From NCBI GenBank assembly GCA_902606745.1, contig CACLHR010000009.1, forward strand, positions 1 through 48,966: a stretch of 48,966 bases of DNA. The letters are read 5' to 3'. Source of the DNA: an uncultured Gammaproteobacteria bacterium. Its GTDB lineage: Bacteria; Pseudomonadota; Gammaproteobacteria; PS1; Pseudothioglobaceae. The notes under the pieces are model-generated. The model did no database searches. It saw only the letters and a list, made by a program, of their open reading frames with translations, and had not been told where the DNA came from. Below, piece by piece: positions 46,934-48,966 of the stretch (position 1 is the first letter of the stretch; each line of letters opens with the position of its first letter). The position numbers and the translations under genes were made by a program.

Positions 46934-47314
46934 ATGGACAAAAAATTATTTGAATTAGGACTTTCTAAGCGGAAGGCAACCTTGGGTAGTGATTATGTCG
47001 ATAAAAACTTAGCCTCTGCCGACGATTTTAATCGTGACTTTCAAGAACAAATGACCGAATGGTGCTGGGGCTTTGGTTGGGGAGACGACACAATTGATGA
47101 GAAAACCAGATCGATGATGAACTTAACCATGATCGCTGCACTTGGAAAAATGGAGGAATGGGAGATTCACTGCAAAGGCGCTCTTAAAAACGGTGTGAGC
47201 AAAGAAGAGATCAAGTCTATATTACATGTCATTGCAATCTATTGTGGCGTACCCCAAGGTGTTGAATGTTTTAGAATTGCAAGAAAAGTGTTAGAAGAGG
47301 CTGGAGAAATTTGA
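46934..47314 (+). CDS. Carboxymuconolactone decarboxylase (CMD) family protein
   Basis: This 126-residue all-helical protein has the CMD signature region WEIHCKGALKNGVSKEEIKSILHVIAIYCGVPQGVE. The CxxC of AhpD-type peroxidase partners is absent, so it belongs to the decarboxylase-like type. GGAG precedes the start. It is the last gene of the flavin monooxygenase cluster, which supports a role in ring or lactone processing, but the substrate is unknown. Confidence 0.88.
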   Translation: MDKKLFELGLSKRKATLGSDYVDKNLASADDFNRDFQEQMTEWCWGFGWGDDTIDEKTRSMMNLTMIAALGKMEEWEIHCKGALKNGVSKEEIKSILHVIAIYCGVPQGVECFRIARKVLEEAGEI

Positions 47315-47363
47315 ATTAATATCCCTCTGAATCAATAAATCTTATCTTAGTTTTGAGGCTTTT

Positions 47364-48966
47364 ATGAAGCGTTTTTTGTCGATTGTTTTGCTTTTAGTCC
47401 TGGCACCACTCTCACAAAACTGGGCTTCTGAACTAACTAAAAATACTGAGCTTAATCAGAGCACAAGTACCAGTAGCGATTCGCAAATTAATAATGCTCT
47501 TCAGCCACAAGAGAACCTCAATAAGGAAAGCCATCCACTCCAAGTCCATGACGCTTTTCCGTTAACTGTAGTTGCAATTGATAATCAAACTGTTGTTATT
47601 ACTTGGCTCATTAAGGAAGACTATTACCTCTATAAAGATAAAATTTCTTTTGTTGTTAATGGGGCAGAGATTGCAAGCATAAACTTTCCTGAGGCTAAAT
47701 TAAAGAATGATGAATTTTTTGGCGAAGTCAGAGTTTACGAAAAACCAATAGAAATATTAGTCACTTTAAGTGAAATCCAAAATGATGCACTCACCCTAAA
47801 CATAGGATACCAAGGTTGTTGGAGTGGAGGTGTTTGCTATCCACCTCAGAATGACTTAATTAAGGTTTCACTCTCAGGAACTGAGACCGTCCAAAGCCAA
47901 CCTACAGAATCAATAAACACTGAAGAATTAAAAGCTAGAGAGCTATTTCAGCAGGGAGGATTGGCTTTATTCTTTGGAGCATTGTTGGCAGGGTTAGCTC
48001 TATCCTGGACTCCTTGCGTATACCCCATGATTCCAATTTTATCTGGCATTATTATTGGACAAAAACAAACTCCTAGCACCATAAAAGCTTTTCTGATGTC
48101 TTTAACCTTTGTCCTTTCAATGTCTCTTGCTTATGGTTTGATTGGGGCAACTGCCGGTTACTTTGGGGCTGGAATTAATTTACAGGCAATCATGCAAACG
48201 CCGTGGATATTAGTTGTTTTTAGTTTAATTTTTATTTTTCTTGCTTTTTCTATGTTTGGCTTTTACGACATTCAGCTGCCAATTAAACTTCAAAACAAAC
48301 TTACCCAACTGAGCAACAAACAAACAGGCGGTGAATTTGTTGGAGTCTCTATAATGGGCTTCCTCTCGGCACTTATTGTAGGCCCCTGTGTTACACCATT
48401 TCTAGCAACTGCTCTGAGCTACGTTATAGCTGGCGGCAGTGCAATAAAAGGCGGTATAAGTCTTTTTGCTATGGGACTAGGAATGGGCATCCCAATACTA
48501 ATAATTTGTGGATGGGGAGTCAACACACTTCCTAAAGCTGGGCCATGGATGAATACCATTAAAAATATTTTTGGTTTTCTCATGATTGCTGTTGCACTGT
48601 ACCTGCTTGATCGTATTCTGAATCCAATTGCCTCTCTTGTTCTTTGGGCAAGCTTACTGACTATAGCGCCGATTCAGCTTGGTGCTTTTAGCAATCTAAC
48701 TAAGACTAATGGCTTATGGCACATGCTAGTTAAAGCTACTGGTTTAATTATATTGGGTTATGGCTTACTTCTTTGGCTACTTGTAATTAAAGGAGGAGGC
48801 GACATACAACAACATATAGAGTCGCTGATTTATGGTGAAAATGTAAAATCATCTGAAAACATACAATTTCAGATTATAGAATCTGAAAATCAAATTAATT
48901 CAGCCATTTCTGAAACTGAAAACAGCAACAAGCTCCTGGTGATTAAATTCTATGCTGACTGGTGTG
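47364..48966 (+). CDS. dsbD: Thiol:disulfide interchange protein DsbD, C-terminus outside window
   Basis: The first 534 residues are visible. A signal peptide (1-22) is followed by the periplasmic alpha domain with the redox pair in GCWSGGVCYPP. The membrane domain has eight predicted segments with its two Cys in SWTPCVYPM and VGPCVTPF. The gamma thioredoxin domain begins at KLLVIKFYADWC, and the window ends within its CxxC. DsbD moves electrons from cytoplasmic thioredoxin to periplasmic DsbC and cytochrome maturation. Confidence 0.95.
   Translation, partial: MKRFLSIVLLLVLAPLSQNWASELTKNTELNQSTSTSSDSQINNALQPQENLNKESHPLQVHDAFPLTVVAIDNQTVVITWLIKEDYYLYKDKISFVVNGAEIASINFPEAKLKNDEFFGEVRVYEKPIEILVTLSEIQNDALTLNIGYQGCWSGGVCYPPQNDLIKVSLSGTETVQSQPTESINTEELKARELFQQGGLALFFGALLAGLALSWTPCVYPMIPILSGIIIGQKQTPSTIKAFLMSLTFVLSMSLAYGLIGATAGYFGAGINLQAIMQTPWILVVFSLIFIFLAFSMFGFYDIQLPIKLQNKLTQLSNKQTGGEFVGVSIMGFLSALIVGPCVTPFLATALSYVIAGGSAIKGGISLFAMGLGMGIPILIICGWGVNTLPKAGPWMNTIKNIFGFLMIAVALYLLDRILNPIASLVLWASLLTIAPIQLGAFSNLTKTNGLWHMLVKATGLIILGYGLLLWLLVIKGGGDIQQHIESLIYGENVKSSENIQFQIIESENQINSAISETENSNKLLVIKFYADWC

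Noticed and set aside
42577-47314. Rut pyrimidine degradation cluster
   Set aside because: A hydrolase, an LLM oxygenase and a flavin reductase are present, but RutB and RutC are missing and an aldehyde dehydrogenase and a CMD protein are added.

Overview
This looks like a chromosomal segment of a low-GC, probably marine gammaproteobacterium. The rpmH-rnpA-yidD-yidC block, the full F1Fo ATP synthase operon (atpIBEFHAGDC), smg-topA, recN, nadK and grpE are ordinary gammaproteobacterial core genes. The AT-rich coding, short spacers and osmolyte catabolism genes recall the SUP05/Thioglobus-Arctic96BD-19 group. That placement is an impression from reading, not a phylogeny.

Positions 1-15.5 kb (all minus strand) hold the most unusual part: a large catabolic system in two transcription units. 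One starts upstream of an ABC ATPase gene (15409) and runs through a SnoaL-like protein, a histidinol-dehydrogenase-like enzyme, an SDR, its own LacI regulator, a second SnoaL-like protein, a double cupin, a MetE-like methyltransferase, an alpha/beta hydrolase, an RraA-type lyase and a third SnoaL-like protein. The other starts upstream of the substrate-binding protein gene (4979) and runs through two CUT1 permeases, a fourth SnoaL-like protein and an MttB-family methyltransferase that leaves the window. Each unit has an extended -10 promoter flanked by two 16-bp LacI-type palindromes (consensus near WTGCATWCGWWTGCAA) with centres exactly 54 bp apart. The two units therefore look like one regulon for importing and breaking down a single, probably methylated and sugar-like, compound. 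The substrate cannot be named from the sequence.

Positions 15.5-20.6 kb carry carnitine catabolism: a GlxA/CdhR-type regulator, a beta-keto acid cleavage enzyme, a fused carnitine dehydrogenase-thioesterase, and a convergent MttB-family protein that could use the glycine betaine product. Positions 20.6-31.5 kb are mostly core: an SDR, a PlsC-type acyltransferase with an LplT-like transporter, trpF-trpB, smg-topA, then rpmH-rnpA-yidD-yidC, a KdsC-like phosphatase and a short MGMT domain protein. Positions 31.5-41.6 kb hold the ATP synthase operon, recN and nadK on the minus strand and grpE on the plus strand.

Positions 41.6-47.3 kb contain an orphan lipoprotein and an AT-rich non-coding stretch. 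These are followed by a plus-strand cluster behind a good sigma70 promoter: alpha/beta hydrolase, flavin reductase, luciferase-like monooxygenase, aldehyde dehydrogenase and CMD-family protein. This appears to be a second uncharacterised oxidative catabolic pathway. The window ends inside dsbD. No tRNA, rRNA, insertion sequence, prophage or CRISPR array was seen.
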